64,000 bases of DNA, taken from the NCBI GenBank assembly GCA_005884115.1, contig VAXW01000005.1, forward strand, positions 1,116,001-1,180,000. Reading direction: 5' to 3'. Source of the DNA: Actinomycetota bacterium. Its GTDB lineage: Bacteria > Actinomycetota > Thermoleophilia > Solirubrobacterales > Solirubrobacteraceae. Numbering within the stretch: the first letter of the stretch is position 1; each line of letters starts with the position of its first letter. The notes beneath the pieces are model-generated. The model did not search any database. It saw only the letters and a program-made list of their open reading frames with translations, and was not told the DNA's origin. This document shows positions 1 to 7,492 of the stretch, in pieces. The position numbers and the translations under genes are program-made.

Positions 1-1
1 T

Positions 2-1147
2 CTCGGCTTCATCGCGATCAGGCTCATCGGTGCCGCGCTGTTCAGCCTCTTCTACTTGCTCCTGACCCCTGCAGCGGTGATCGCGCCGGCGCTTGGGGAC
101 ACCGGCCGGGCCGTGTTTCGCCGCTGGGCAGCGCAGCTGCTGGGAGCCGTGGTGGCGAAGCTCCTCTTCTCGTTCCTGTTGGGCGTGGTGCTCGCGGTCA
201 TCGGAATTCTCGCCGCGTTGCGCGCTCTGGGCTGGTGGACCCAGTGGCTGCTGATGTGCGCGTTCTGGTGGGGGGCATTTGCCCGCCGGCACCAAGCGCT
301 CGCCCTTGCGGGAGGAGCGGTACACCGAGAGCCCTTGGGCACGACTCGCACGGTCCGAGCGCGCGTGCACGATGCGCTGCATCTCCGCCGCACGCTTCGC
401 GAGCAAAGGCGCGCGCGCATAGAACGCGAGGCGCCCCCGCCGGCCACCGCGGAGTCCGCGATCGCGAGGGGGACCGGCCTGCCCGGTGGCGATCGTCCCG
501 GCGAGCTGGCCGACGCGCTGCATGATCGCGGGCAGACCGATCGCGCCGTCGCGAGCGGCGCTCCGGCGCAGGGGCGAGGCCACATCCCGACCGCCGCCGA
601 GGGCGAGCGGGCGGACGATGCGAATGGGCAGCTGCGTGTGTGGGGCAGGCAACTGGAGCGCGTCCTGGCCGAGCACGAGCGCGCGCTCGCAGACGGCGAC
701 AGGCGGCGCGCGGCCGAACTGGGGCACAGGGCTGGCCGCATTCGTGGGGACATCGAGCGCGAGCGCCGGCGCCTGAGCGGCGAGGCGTCGTCCGGGGGCG
801 CCCAACCCCGCCGCACGGCTCAGATCCCGGGCGCGGCGGCGCGAGGGGGCGCGTCCTCGCGCGGCAGCCACGCGGACATCCTCCGAGCGACGCGGCGTGA
901 GCTGGACCGCGAGCTCGACGAGCAGAGCGCGCGTCGGCGCGCCGGCGCCGGGAGGCCGGCTCACCAAGCTGACCGCGGCTCGGTCGTGCAGCCTCCGCGG
1001 AAGCTCCCGCCACGTGAGCCTCAAGGCGCGGCAGGCGGGACGGACGCCGTTGACCGACCTTCGCGAAGCGCGGAATCGAGCGTGATGCGCGACGCCCGCG
1101 AGGTCGAGGCTCGGCGAAAACGCCAGCTGGGCCTCGGCCGCGATTGA
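2..1147 (+). CDS. TrbL/VirB6-like conjugation membrane protein (5' truncated)
   Basis: The reading frame is open from the window edge, so the N-terminus is missing. The visible part starts with three hydrophobic segments (about residues 1-30, 42-72 and 78-95). A long hydrophilic tail of roughly 270 residues follows, rich in Arg, Ala and Glu, with coiled-coil-like heptads. This arrangement resembles the C-terminal half of TrbL/VirB6-type inner-membrane channel proteins of actinobacterial type IV secretion systems. Identification is by architecture, not by a diagnostic motif. The next gene encodes a cell-wall hydrolase of the type found beside such proteins in conjugative elements, which supports the call. 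It could instead be another polytopic protein with a charged cytoplasmic tail. The GC-rich tail also carries long antisense frames that I treat as shadows. Confidence 0.5.
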   Translation, partial: LGFIAIRLIGAALFSLFYLLLTPAAVIAPALGDTGRAVFRRWAAQLLGAVVAKLLFSFLLGVVLAVIGILAALRALGWWTQWLLMCAFWWGAFARRHQALALAGGAVHREPLGTTRTVRARVHDALHLRRTLREQRRARIEREAPPPATAESAIARGTGLPGGDRPGELADALHDRGQTDRAVASGAPAQGRGHIPTAAEGERADDANGQLRVWGRQLERVLAEHERALADGDRRRAAELGHRAGRIRGDIERERRRLSGEASSGGAQPRRTAQIPGAAARGGASSRGSHADILRATRRELDRELDEQSARRRAGAGRPAHQADRGSVVQPPRKLPPREPQGAAGGTDAVDRPSRSAESSVMRDAREVEARRKRQLGLGRD

Positions 1148-1196
1148 CCGTCCGAGCACCTGGCATGGCGAGCCGGCTGCATGCCTGCGCGACCGC

Positions 1197-2345
1197 ATGA
1201 TCATCAACGCGCACGCTCCGCCGAGCTCCCGCGGATGGATCGCGGCGGCTGCGGCCGCCGCCCTGTCCGCTATCGGCTTGCTCGCAGCGACCGTGGCTGC
1301 GATCGGCGGCGTGTCTGTGGACCAGTTCGGTCTGACGAACGCGAGCGACGTCCGTGCGGCTCCTCCCGCTTCTGCCGCGCGCGACATTCCACCTGATTTC
1401 CTGCGCCTGTACGCGCAGGCGGCAGCCTCCTACGGGCTCGACTGGGCAGTTCTGGCTGCGATCGGCAAGGTCGAGTGCGACCACGGGCGCGCGCACGATC
1501 CGTCTTGTACGCGCGAGGGCGCCGTCAATGGTGCGCGCGCAGGCGGGCCGATGCAGTTCATCGAGTCGACCTGGGCCCGCTACGGGCTGGACGCCGACGG
1601 CGACGGACGCGCCAACCGCTGGGACCCGGCCGATGCCATCTATGCGGCTGCCAACTATCTACGTGCCTCGGGGGCTCCGCGGGACTACAGGCGCGCGATC
1701 CTCGCCTACAACCACAGCCGCGCCTATCTCGCCGAGGTCGAAGCCCTCGCTGCCCGCTATCGAGACGCTGCCAGCGCGACGCCGGACGAAGTCGGGTCCG
1801 AAGGCGAGGGTGCAGGTGCCCTCGGCGATGCGCTCGCGGCGAGGACGGCGACGCCAGTCGTGTTCGTAGCTGGCGAACGCGCGATGCTGGTGCCTGGCCA
1901 GGGCCACGTCGCGTTTGTTCCGGCTGACGTCCCAGCAACCGTGCAGGCGATGGTCATCGCGGGCAACGAGCTGCAGGCCCTGCGCTATGGACGAGACGGG
2001 CACCCAGATCCGAGAGGGGCCCTGGAGGCGGACTGCTCGAGCGCGGTCAACTACGTTCTTTACCGCGCCGATGTGCGCCCGATCGAGGAAATCAGGCGCC
2101 AGAACCCCGTCGCGCAGAGCTACGTTGGCTGGGGCCTGCCAGGGCCCGGGAGGTGGGTCAGCATCTACGCGGCGACGGCGCCCTCGAACCACGTTTTCGC
2201 CGTCATCGCCGGTCTACGCCTCGACACGAGCCACCACGGAACAGACGTCGGGCCGAACCGAAACGAGGACGGCCCGCGCTGGCGCATCCTTGGTCACGTC
2301 CCGACCTGGGCGCACTGGTCGGTGCGCCACCCGCAGGGTCTGTGA
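1197..2345 (+). CDS. Two-domain peptidoglycan hydrolase (SLT plus NlpC/P60-like), VirB1-type
   Basis: This 382-residue protein begins with an Ala-rich hydrophobic segment (residues 14-40), a membrane anchor or uncleaved signal. Residues about 64-190 form a lytic transglycosylase (SLT) domain with catalytic Glu93 in GKVECDHGR, then GGPMQFIESTW and an AYNHS segment. The C-terminal part (about 240-375) has Cys280 in EADCSSAVNY and His332 in SNHVFAVIAG, the order of an NlpC/P60-like Cys/His centre. A protein with both activities fits the VirB1-like enzymes that open the wall for a conjugation channel. It lies 49 bp after the TrbL/VirB6-like gene on the same strand. No clear Shine-Dalgarno (SD) precedes ATG 1197, so the exact start is uncertain. 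Confidence 0.75.
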   Translation: MIINAHAPPSSRGWIAAAAAAALSAIGLLAATVAAIGGVSVDQFGLTNASDVRAAPPASAARDIPPDFLRLYAQAAASYGLDWAVLAAIGKVECDHGRAHDPSCTREGAVNGARAGGPMQFIESTWARYGLDADGDGRANRWDPADAIYAAANYLRASGAPRDYRRAILAYNHSRAYLAEVEALAARYRDAASATPDEVGSEGEGAGALGDALAARTATPVVFVAGERAMLVPGQGHVAFVPADVPATVQAMVIAGNELQALRYGRDGHPDPRGALEADCSSAVNYVLYRADVRPIEEIRRQNPVAQSYVGWGLPGPGRWVSIYAATAPSNHVFAVIAGLRLDTSHHGTDVGPNRNEDGPRWRILGHVPTWAHWSVRHPQGL

Positions 2346-2635
2346 GGGGCTGCGCACGGGCTGCGCGATACGGCCGTGTGTCACATCCGTCCCACATCCG
2401 TCCAATCCCCAACACTGGGCGCTCGCGTTCGGCTAGCTTGCGCCGCGCCAGGGCCTGGGGTCGCCGAGGTGACGGGAGCCGGGTCGACGCACGGAGTGCG
2501 CGCGTGGTGAGCGAGCGTGCACACGTAGCGCCGCCTGAGCTTGGCGCACGATCAGCGCGGACGCGCAAACCGTCGACTCGGAACACGCGTACACCGATTT
2601 CCAGGCCGGAGGGCAGGAGGATGATCCGGAGGACC

Positions 2636-2665
2636 GGAGGAGGCCCGCTTCGGCGGGCCTCCTCC
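2636..2665. terminator. Perfect 13-bp hairpin with TTCG tetraloop
   Basis: Arms 2636-2648 and 2653-2665 are exact complements (GGAGGAGGCCCGC and its inverse) closed by TTCG, an exceptionally stable RNA tetraloop. No T-run follows on the plus strand, so it is not a canonical intrinsic terminator. It may be a U-less terminator or an mRNA 3' stabiliser, or the end of a small RNA. Confidence 0.5.
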
Positions 2666-2784
2666 GGGGCGGACGGCTGTGGCAGCGAACCGACGTCCGC
2701 CCACGTGTCCCGTGCGTCGTGCAGGCACCGCGCGCGCCCGCCGAACGAGTGAACGGTCCCGCCTGCCGGGGCGCGCAGGCGGTA

Positions 2785-2790
2785 TAAGGT
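2785..2790 (+). promoter_or_regulatory. TANNNT -10 box, leaderless promoter
   Basis: TAAGGT inside GGTATAAGGT lies 6 nt before ATG 2797. A transcript starting about 7 nt downstream of the box would begin at the start codon. No SD is present, in agreement with a leaderless mRNA. Confidence 0.5.
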
Positions 2791-2796
2791 GGCGCC

Positions 2797-4041
2797 ATGC
2801 CCGACCGCAAGGTCGACTACCTGCTCATCGGGGGTGGTCTCGCCTCGGCGAACTGCGCGCGCTGGCTGCGCGGGTCCGGCGGCGACGGCACGGTGATGCT
2901 CGTGGGCCGTGAGCCTGACCCTCCCTACAACCGGCCGAACTGCTCCAAGGGATATCTGCGCGGCGAGGAGGCGCGCGAGGAGACCTTCTTCCGTCCTGAG
3001 GAGTGGTGGAGCGAGCAGGAAATCGAGCTGCTCACGCGCACCAGCGTGATGGCGCTGGATCCGCAAGCGCGCACCGCGAAGCTCTCGAACAAGCAGGAGG
3101 TGGCGTTCAGCAAGGCCCTGATCGCCACGGGCGCGAACGTCCGCCGGCTGAACGTAGACGGGTGCGAGCTCGAGCAGATCCACTACCTGCGCACGCTCGG
3201 CAACGCGGACGCGATCCGCGAGGGCGTCACCGAGGCCGAGAGCGTTGTGTTGATCGGAGGCTCCTACATCGGCTGCGAGGTCGCAGCGTCGCTGACCAAG
3301 ATCGGCAAGCGCTGCACGATGGTCATGCAGGAGCAGGCGACGCTCGAACGAGGGTTCGGTGCGCGCGTGGGCAGCTTCATCCAGCGGCTACTGGAATCGC
3401 ATGGAGTGACCGTGCATGGGGGGGACGAGCTCGAGCGCTTCGAGGGCGACGGGCGCGTTGCGAAGGTGGTTACCAGGGCCGGCCTGCAGCTCGACGCCGA
3501 AGCGGTCGTAGTCGGGGCCGGCGTCACGCCGGACGTGCAGCTCGCGCAGCGCGCGGGGCTCACGATCGGCGAGCGCGGCGGCGTGCGCTGTTCCTCGCGG
3601 CTCGAGAGCTCCATACCCGGGCTGTTCGCCGCGGGTGACATCTGCGAATACGACTCCGTCGTGCACGCAGGCGATCCCGTGCGCATCGAGCACTGGGACG
3701 TGGCGTTCAACCATGGCAAGACGGCCGCCCTGAACATGCTGGGGCAGGATCTGGCGCACGAGGAGATCCCCTACTTCTTCTCGGTGCTCGCCGATTGGGG
3801 AGAGCTCGAGTACGTCGGACCCGCGTACGAGTGGGATGAGGAAGTCATGCGCGGATCGCTCGAGGAGGCGAGCTTCACCAACTGGTACCTGAAGGACGGC
3901 GTCGTGAAGGCGGCGCTTACGTTCGGGCGCTCCGACGACCTCGACCACGCGCGGCGCCTGATGAGGGACGGGCGCCAGCTCGATGAGCGCGGGCGGGCGG
4001 CGCTGCACGACGAGAGCGTGGACCTCGCCACGCTGTCATAG
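2797..4041 (+). CDS. FAD-dependent NAD(P)H oxidoreductase (ferredoxin reductase/AIF-like)
   Basis: This 414-residue protein has the two-dinucleotide-fold layout of the pyridine nucleotide-disulfide oxidoreductase superfamily. The first Rossmann motif LLIGGGLASANCA (about residues 9-21) binds FAD. The second, VVLIGGSYIGCEVA (about 150-163), binds NAD(P)H. The second FAD contact GLFAAGDICEYDS lies near residue 275. There is no CxxxxC redox disulfide, so it is more like ferredoxin/rubredoxin reductases or apoptosis-inducing-factor-type enzymes than thioredoxin or lipoamide reductases. The roughly 110-residue C-terminal region matches the reductase C-terminal domain of that group. The electron acceptor cannot be told, and no ferredoxin gene is adjacent. 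It is monocistronic with a probable leaderless start. Confidence 0.8.
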   Translation: MPDRKVDYLLIGGGLASANCARWLRGSGGDGTVMLVGREPDPPYNRPNCSKGYLRGEEAREETFFRPEEWWSEQEIELLTRTSVMALDPQARTAKLSNKQEVAFSKALIATGANVRRLNVDGCELEQIHYLRTLGNADAIREGVTEAESVVLIGGSYIGCEVAASLTKIGKRCTMVMQEQATLERGFGARVGSFIQRLLESHGVTVHGGDELERFEGDGRVAKVVTRAGLQLDAEAVVVGAGVTPDVQLAQRAGLTIGERGGVRCSSRLESSIPGLFAAGDICEYDSVVHAGDPVRIEHWDVAFNHGKTAALNMLGQDLAHEEIPYFFSVLADWGELEYVGPAYEWDEEVMRGSLEEASFTNWYLKDGVVKAALTFGRSDDLDHARRLMRDGRQLDERGRAALHDESVDLATLS

Positions 4042-4108
4042 GGACGACTGCCCCGAGCACGGCTGTGGACGCCGTCGTGCCCGAGCGAGCCCGCCGGTGC
4101 GTTTGAAG

Positions 4109-4114
4109 TAGGAT
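4109..4114 (+). promoter_or_regulatory. TANNNT -10 box upstream of cobalamin riboswitch
   Basis: TAGGAT lies so that a transcript would start near 4121, just at the 5' edge of the riboswitch. No recognisable -35 element was found. Confidence 0.4.
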
Positions 4115-4119
4115 CCGAA

Positions 4120-4313
4120 CGTCTAGACGGTCCGTGGTCAAGGGAAGCCGGTGCAAGTCCGGCGCGGACCCGCCACTGTGACCGGGGATGCCAGCCGCGG
4201 TGCGCGATCGTGCGCACAGCCACCAGTTCGCCGCCGGCGAACGGGGAAGGCGCGGAAAGGTAGGCCCGGGAGCCAGGAGACCTGCCACGGCCGAAGCCCA
4301 CAAGCCCTCGTGG
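4120..4313 (+). promoter_or_regulatory. Cobalamin (adenosylcobalamin-type) riboswitch
   Basis: The conserved core is plain: AGGGAAGCCGGTGCAAGTCC at 4141-4160, CCGCCACTGTGACCGGGG from about 4170, and the B12 box AGCCAGGAGACCTGCC at 4271-4286. The element reads on the plus strand and precedes the vitamin transporter operon. Right after the B12 box, CCACG (4286-4290) can pair with CGTGG (4309-4313), which touches the purine-rich Shine-Dalgarno GGAAAGGGG (4312-4320) of the first gene. Such a hairpin could control ribosome access, so translational rather than transcriptional control is likely. No U-tract terminator follows. Expected effect: high cobalamin represses the operon. Confidence 0.95.
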
Positions 4314-4327
4314 AAAGGGGTCGGCTC

Positions 4328-5632
4328 ATGCTCTCATGTCATCGGGTCCTCGCCGGGGACGACGTTGTGCACGCTCGAGGACGCCGCGGTCGAACGCGCA
4401 TGGTCGCCGCGAGCAGGTGGTTCCTGGCTGCGCTCGCAGCCTTATGCGCGCTCACTTCGGTCGCCATCCCAGACGCTGCGCTTGCGACGCCGATCACCGT
4501 GAATCTGCGTGTCGAGGGTTCGACGCGGACGCTCTTCGAAGGCAACGTGACCACGTCCCCCGAGACGATCCAAACCGCCTCGAGCGGTGGCGCACACCCC
4601 TGCAACTACGCCGAAAACGGGCCCTCGGGCGGCTTTGTGCCCGGCGGCAGCCAGTCTGGCACCCCGACGACGGCGCTTCACGATGCCGCGCTGGCGACCG
4701 GACTCTCATTCGACGCGGAATGGTTCGGCAGCGGCGCGGAAAACGGCAACCCCGGCGACTTCTTTGTCAGCCGGGTTGGCAACGACGTCAATCAGACAGA
4801 AGCGCCCTTCGATTCCTGGGGTTACGCGGTCAACTTCACGACCGCCTCCGTGGGCGGGTGCCAGATCGCGCTTGCGCCCGGGAACGAAGTCCTGTGGGCC
4901 TACAACTACTTCAACCTCTCACACCTGCTCAGCGCCGCGGGGCCGGTCAGCGTGAATGCGGGCACGCCTTTCACCGTGCACGTAGCCGACGGCCACACCG
5001 GCGAAGCGATCGCGGGCGCAGCGGTCGAAGAAGCGGTGAGCGGAGTGCCGTCGCCGATCGCGGGCAGCTCTCACAGCGACGCCAATGGGGACTCCACGGT
5101 CGTCCTGAACCAGCCCGGGGTCGTCACCCTGAAGGCCACCCGGGCTGACTCCGTGCGCTCCAACGGGCTCGTCGTCTGCGTGCACGCCGGCAGCGACGGG
5201 ACGTGCGGCTCGACCCTTCCCGCCCCCGCCGCCTCAGGCGGCCCCATCGCCGGCGGCCCGGTCTCGGACGTGGCGCGGATCGCAGGCATCCGCAGCGGAC
5301 GCGTGTACTCGCGGCGCTTCGCTCCGCGGGTGCTGAGCGGCAAGGTTCAAGTCCCGCCGGGAGGCACCCTGCGCGACGTCCGCATCCGCCTGGAACGTCG
5401 CCATGCTGGGCGCTGCTTCTTCTTCAGCGGCTCGAGGGTGCGGTTCGTTCGCACGCGGCGGTGCCGGCCGGCCCCGTTCTTCTCGGTCGGGGGATCACAG
5501 TCATTCAGCTACCTGCTCCCGGCGCGACTGCCCCGCGGGCGCTACGTCTACGACATCGAGGCCATCAGCGCCGACGGCACCGCGACGAAGCTCGTGGACG
5601 GAGTAAGCCATGTGGTGTTCCGCGTGCGGTGA
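4328..5632 (+). CDS. Secreted DUF4430/Ig-like protein of the cobalamin uptake operon
   Basis: First gene behind the riboswitch, 434 residues from ATG 4328. That start is chosen because GGAAAGGGG lies 7 nt upstream. An in-frame ATG at 4400 would give a neater signal peptide and is possible. A signal peptide (hydrophobic core about residues 31-52, ALA-T cleavage) sends it out of the cell. Residues 56-196 look like a DUF4430 beta domain, related to the C-terminal domain of animal transcobalamin, with FFVSRVGND, SWGYAVNF and ALAPGNEVLWAYNYFN in the usual order. An Ig-like or carboxypeptidase-regulatory-like domain (about 200-295) and a beta-rich C-terminal domain follow. No membrane anchor is visible. 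Inferred role: cobalamin or corrinoid binding outside the membrane, handing on to the ECF transporter. Binding is not shown by sequence alone. Confidence 0.75.
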   Translation: MLSCHRVLAGDDVVHARGRRGRTRMVAASRWFLAALAALCALTSVAIPDAALATPITVNLRVEGSTRTLFEGNVTTSPETIQTASSGGAHPCNYAENGPSGGFVPGGSQSGTPTTALHDAALATGLSFDAEWFGSGAENGNPGDFFVSRVGNDVNQTEAPFDSWGYAVNFTTASVGGCQIALAPGNEVLWAYNYFNLSHLLSAAGPVSVNAGTPFTVHVADGHTGEAIAGAAVEEAVSGVPSPIAGSSHSDANGDSTVVLNQPGVVTLKATRADSVRSNGLVVCVHAGSDGTCGSTLPAPAASGGPIAGGPVSDVARIAGIRSGRVYSRRFAPRVLSGKVQVPPGGTLRDVRIRLERRHAGRCFFFSGSRVRFVRTRRCRPAPFFSVGGSQSFSYLLPARLPRGRYVYDIEAISADGTATKLVDGVSHVVFRVR

Positions 5633-6602
5633 TCGTCGGCGGGGCAGGCGCTGCGAGTGGCGAGGCGTTTGCTCCCTCGCGGCAGCGGCTGGCGGCGTGC
5701 TCATGACGAGCCTCACCCTCACCGGGTGCGGTCTCGGCGCCGGCCGTGCGCCGAGCGCGGTGCAGCTGACGGTCACGCGCGAATTCGGCGCGCGCCCACT
5801 GCACGCTTGGCGCGCGCCGCGCGTGCACGGCAAGGAGACGGTCATGAGCCTGCTGATGCGAAACGCCAACGTCACGACCCGCTATGGCGGCGGCTTCGTG
5901 CAGAGCATCGACGGGCTCGCAGGGGGGAGCGAACGCGGGCGGCCCGTCGACTGGTTCTACTACGTGAACGGCGTCGAGGCTCACGAAGGCGCGGCCGAGA
6001 GGAACGTGCGCGCGGGCGATCGTATCTGGTGGGATCGCCACGACTGGAGCCAGACCGACGACGTACCTGCCGTGGTCGGCTCCTTTCCCGAGCCGTTCCT
6101 GCACGGACTCGAAGGCAAGCGCCTGCCCGTCCGGGTCGACTGCGCGAACGTGGGCTCTTCGGCGTGTACCACGGTCACCTCGAGGCTGCGGGCGGCTGGA
6201 GTCCCGGCGGCGGTCGCGGGCATCGGCGCGAGCGGGGGTCCGCAGACGCTGCGCGTGCTCGTCGGCCTGACCGCGGCGCTGCTCGCGGGGCAGGCGAGCG
6301 CGCGAGCGCTCGCCGGCGGCCCCCGCGCGAGCGGCGTCTACACGCGCTTCGCCGCCCGTGGCCGAGCTCTCGAACTGCTCGACCCGGACGGCCGCAGCGT
6401 TCGCACGCTGGGCGCGGGCTCGGGCTTGGTCGCCGCGACGCGCACCGGCTCGGGTGCCCCCGAGTGGGTCGTGACCGGAACGGACAGCGCGGGCGTCGCG
6501 CGTGCGGCCGCTGCGTTCGGCGCGCCGGCGCTTCGTGACCGCTTCGCGCTCGCAGTCACTGCCTCAGGCCAACCGCTCGCGCTGCCACAGGCCGGCGAAT
6601 GA
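5610..6602 (+). CDS. DUF4430 lipoprotein, candidate cobalamin-binding protein
   Basis: This 330-residue protein starts at ATG 5610, overlapping the previous gene by 23 nt. A positively charged N-terminus and a hydrophobic stretch lead to the lipobox LTGC with Cys40, so the mature protein should be lipid-anchored on the outer face of the membrane. Residues about 51-145 are a clear DUF4430 domain: GGGFVQSIDG, then DWFYYVNGVEAHEG, then RAGDRIWWDRHDW. This is the conserved pattern shared with the transcobalamin beta domain. A second domain of about 160 residues (170-330) is of unknown family. Its place between a riboswitch-controlled secreted paralogue and the ECF membrane component suggests a substrate-capture role. 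ATG 5703 inside the signal region is a less likely start, because it would remove the charged N-region. Confidence 0.8.
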   Translation: MWCSACGDRRRGRRCEWRGVCSLAAAAGGVLMTSLTLTGCGLGAGRAPSAVQLTVTREFGARPLHAWRAPRVHGKETVMSLLMRNANVTTRYGGGFVQSIDGLAGGSERGRPVDWFYYVNGVEAHEGAAERNVRAGDRIWWDRHDWSQTDDVPAVVGSFPEPFLHGLEGKRLPVRVDCANVGSSACTTVTSRLRAAGVPAAVAGIGASGGPQTLRVLVGLTAALLAGQASARALAGGPRASGVYTRFAARGRALELLDPDGRSVRTLGAGSGLVAATRTGSGAPEWVVTGTDSAGVARAAAAFGAPALRDRFALAVTASGQPLALPQAGE

Positions 6603-7492
6603 CCAGTTCGGGCCTCTTCATATACCGCCGCCTCGCGAGTCCACTGCACAGCGCGCGAGCCAGCGTCGGCGCGTGCTGGGTGCTTGCGCTGACCGCAGCA
6701 GCGGTGCTGCTCTATAACCCGCTCGCGCTGCTCGCACTGCTGGCGGCGGTCCTCGCGGCGGCCGTCGGCGCAGGCGTGGGGCGCGAGCTCGCCGGCGCTC
6801 TGCGCACTATCGCGTTTGTGGCACTGCCGATCGTGCTCGTCAACGTGCTCGTCTCACGCCAGGGGCTCACAGTCTTCGCCCGTCTCGGCGATCTGGGGCC
6901 ATTCGGACAGGGCGACCTGACGGTCGAGGCGCTCGCATACGGCGCAGACATCGCGCTCAAGGTCTCGGTCGTGATCCTGCTCGCGACCCTGGGCAGCTTG
7001 GCCGTCGACCCGGACGAGCTGCTCCGGGGATTCCGCCGGCTGTCGTTCCGCTCCGCGCTGACAGTGTCGTTGGCCCTCCGCATGATCCCGTTGCTCGCAG
7101 CGGACGCCAGGTGCCTGGGAGAGGCGCAGCGAACCAGGTTGCACCCACCCTCGCATAGAGCACGCGCGCGCGTCGCTCTGCTGGCGGCGATCGTGGCCAG
7201 CTCACTCGATCGTGCGATGGACGTGGCCGCAACGCTCGAGGTGCGCGGCTTCGCAAGCGGCAGCCGCGCCCCCAGGGTGAGACGGCCGCTCTCACGGCAC
7301 GACCTGGCGTTTACGAGCTCCGCCGCCGCCGTGCTAGTGCTCGCCATCGCCGGCCGCCTGTCGGGCGCGCTCTCCTTCGACGCCTATCCACTGCTGGCCA
7401 TGAGGGCGGGCACGGGCACGATCCTCCTTTGTGCTGCCCTCGCAGCAGCGGCGCTGCTCCCGTTCGGCAACCGAAGGGGTGTGGAGCAGTGA
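6599..7492 (+). CDS. ecfT: ECF transporter T component (CbiQ family)
   Basis: A polytopic membrane protein of 297 residues whose ATG overlaps the preceding stop (ATGA). It has several hydrophobic segments. In the C-terminal half it carries the coupling-helix signatures of CbiQ/EcfT proteins: LALRMIPLLAADARCLGEAQ and then AATLEVRGFASGSR, each with the Ala-Arg-Gly-like core that contacts the ATPases. In energy-coupling-factor transporters this subunit links the two ATPases to the substrate-binding S component. Neighbours on both sides (DUF4430 lipoprotein, ATPase, S component) and the riboswitch indicate a corrinoid transporter rather than a cobalt one. Confidence 0.88.
   Translation: MTSSGLFIYRRLASPLHSARASVGACWVLALTAAAVLLYNPLALLALLAAVLAAAVGAGVGRELAGALRTIAFVALPIVLVNVLVSRQGLTVFARLGDLGPFGQGDLTVEALAYGADIALKVSVVILLATLGSLAVDPDELLRGFRRLSFRSALTVSLALRMIPLLAADARCLGEAQRTRLHPPSHRARARVALLAAIVASSLDRAMDVAATLEVRGFASGSRAPRVRRPLSRHDLAFTSSAAAVLVLAIAGRLSGALSFDAYPLLAMRAGTGTILLCAALAAAALLPFGNRRGVEQ

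Larger units (their letters stand above)
2346..2796. other. Intergenic region between conjugation remnant and reductase gene
   Basis: About 450 bp without a convincing coding frame. It holds a strong hairpin (2636-2665) and a TANNNT box just before the next gene. I looked for a tRNA 3' end or a repeated attachment core that would mark the edge of an integrated element and did not see one. Confidence 0.5.

Noticed and set aside
198-1496. Antisense open frame of 432 codons over the conjugation genes
   Set aside because: Arg/Ala/Pro-rich composition without motifs, and it covers a frame with membrane helices on the other strand. It is typical of high-GC shadow frames.
2346-2796. Possible tRNA or attachment site at the edge of the conjugative element
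   Set aside because: No cloverleaf-compatible T-arm or repeated core sequence could be found by eye.
4151-4327. Coding start at ATG 4151 inside the riboswitch
   Set aside because: The codons run through the conserved riboswitch core and B12 box. The signal peptide starts much later.
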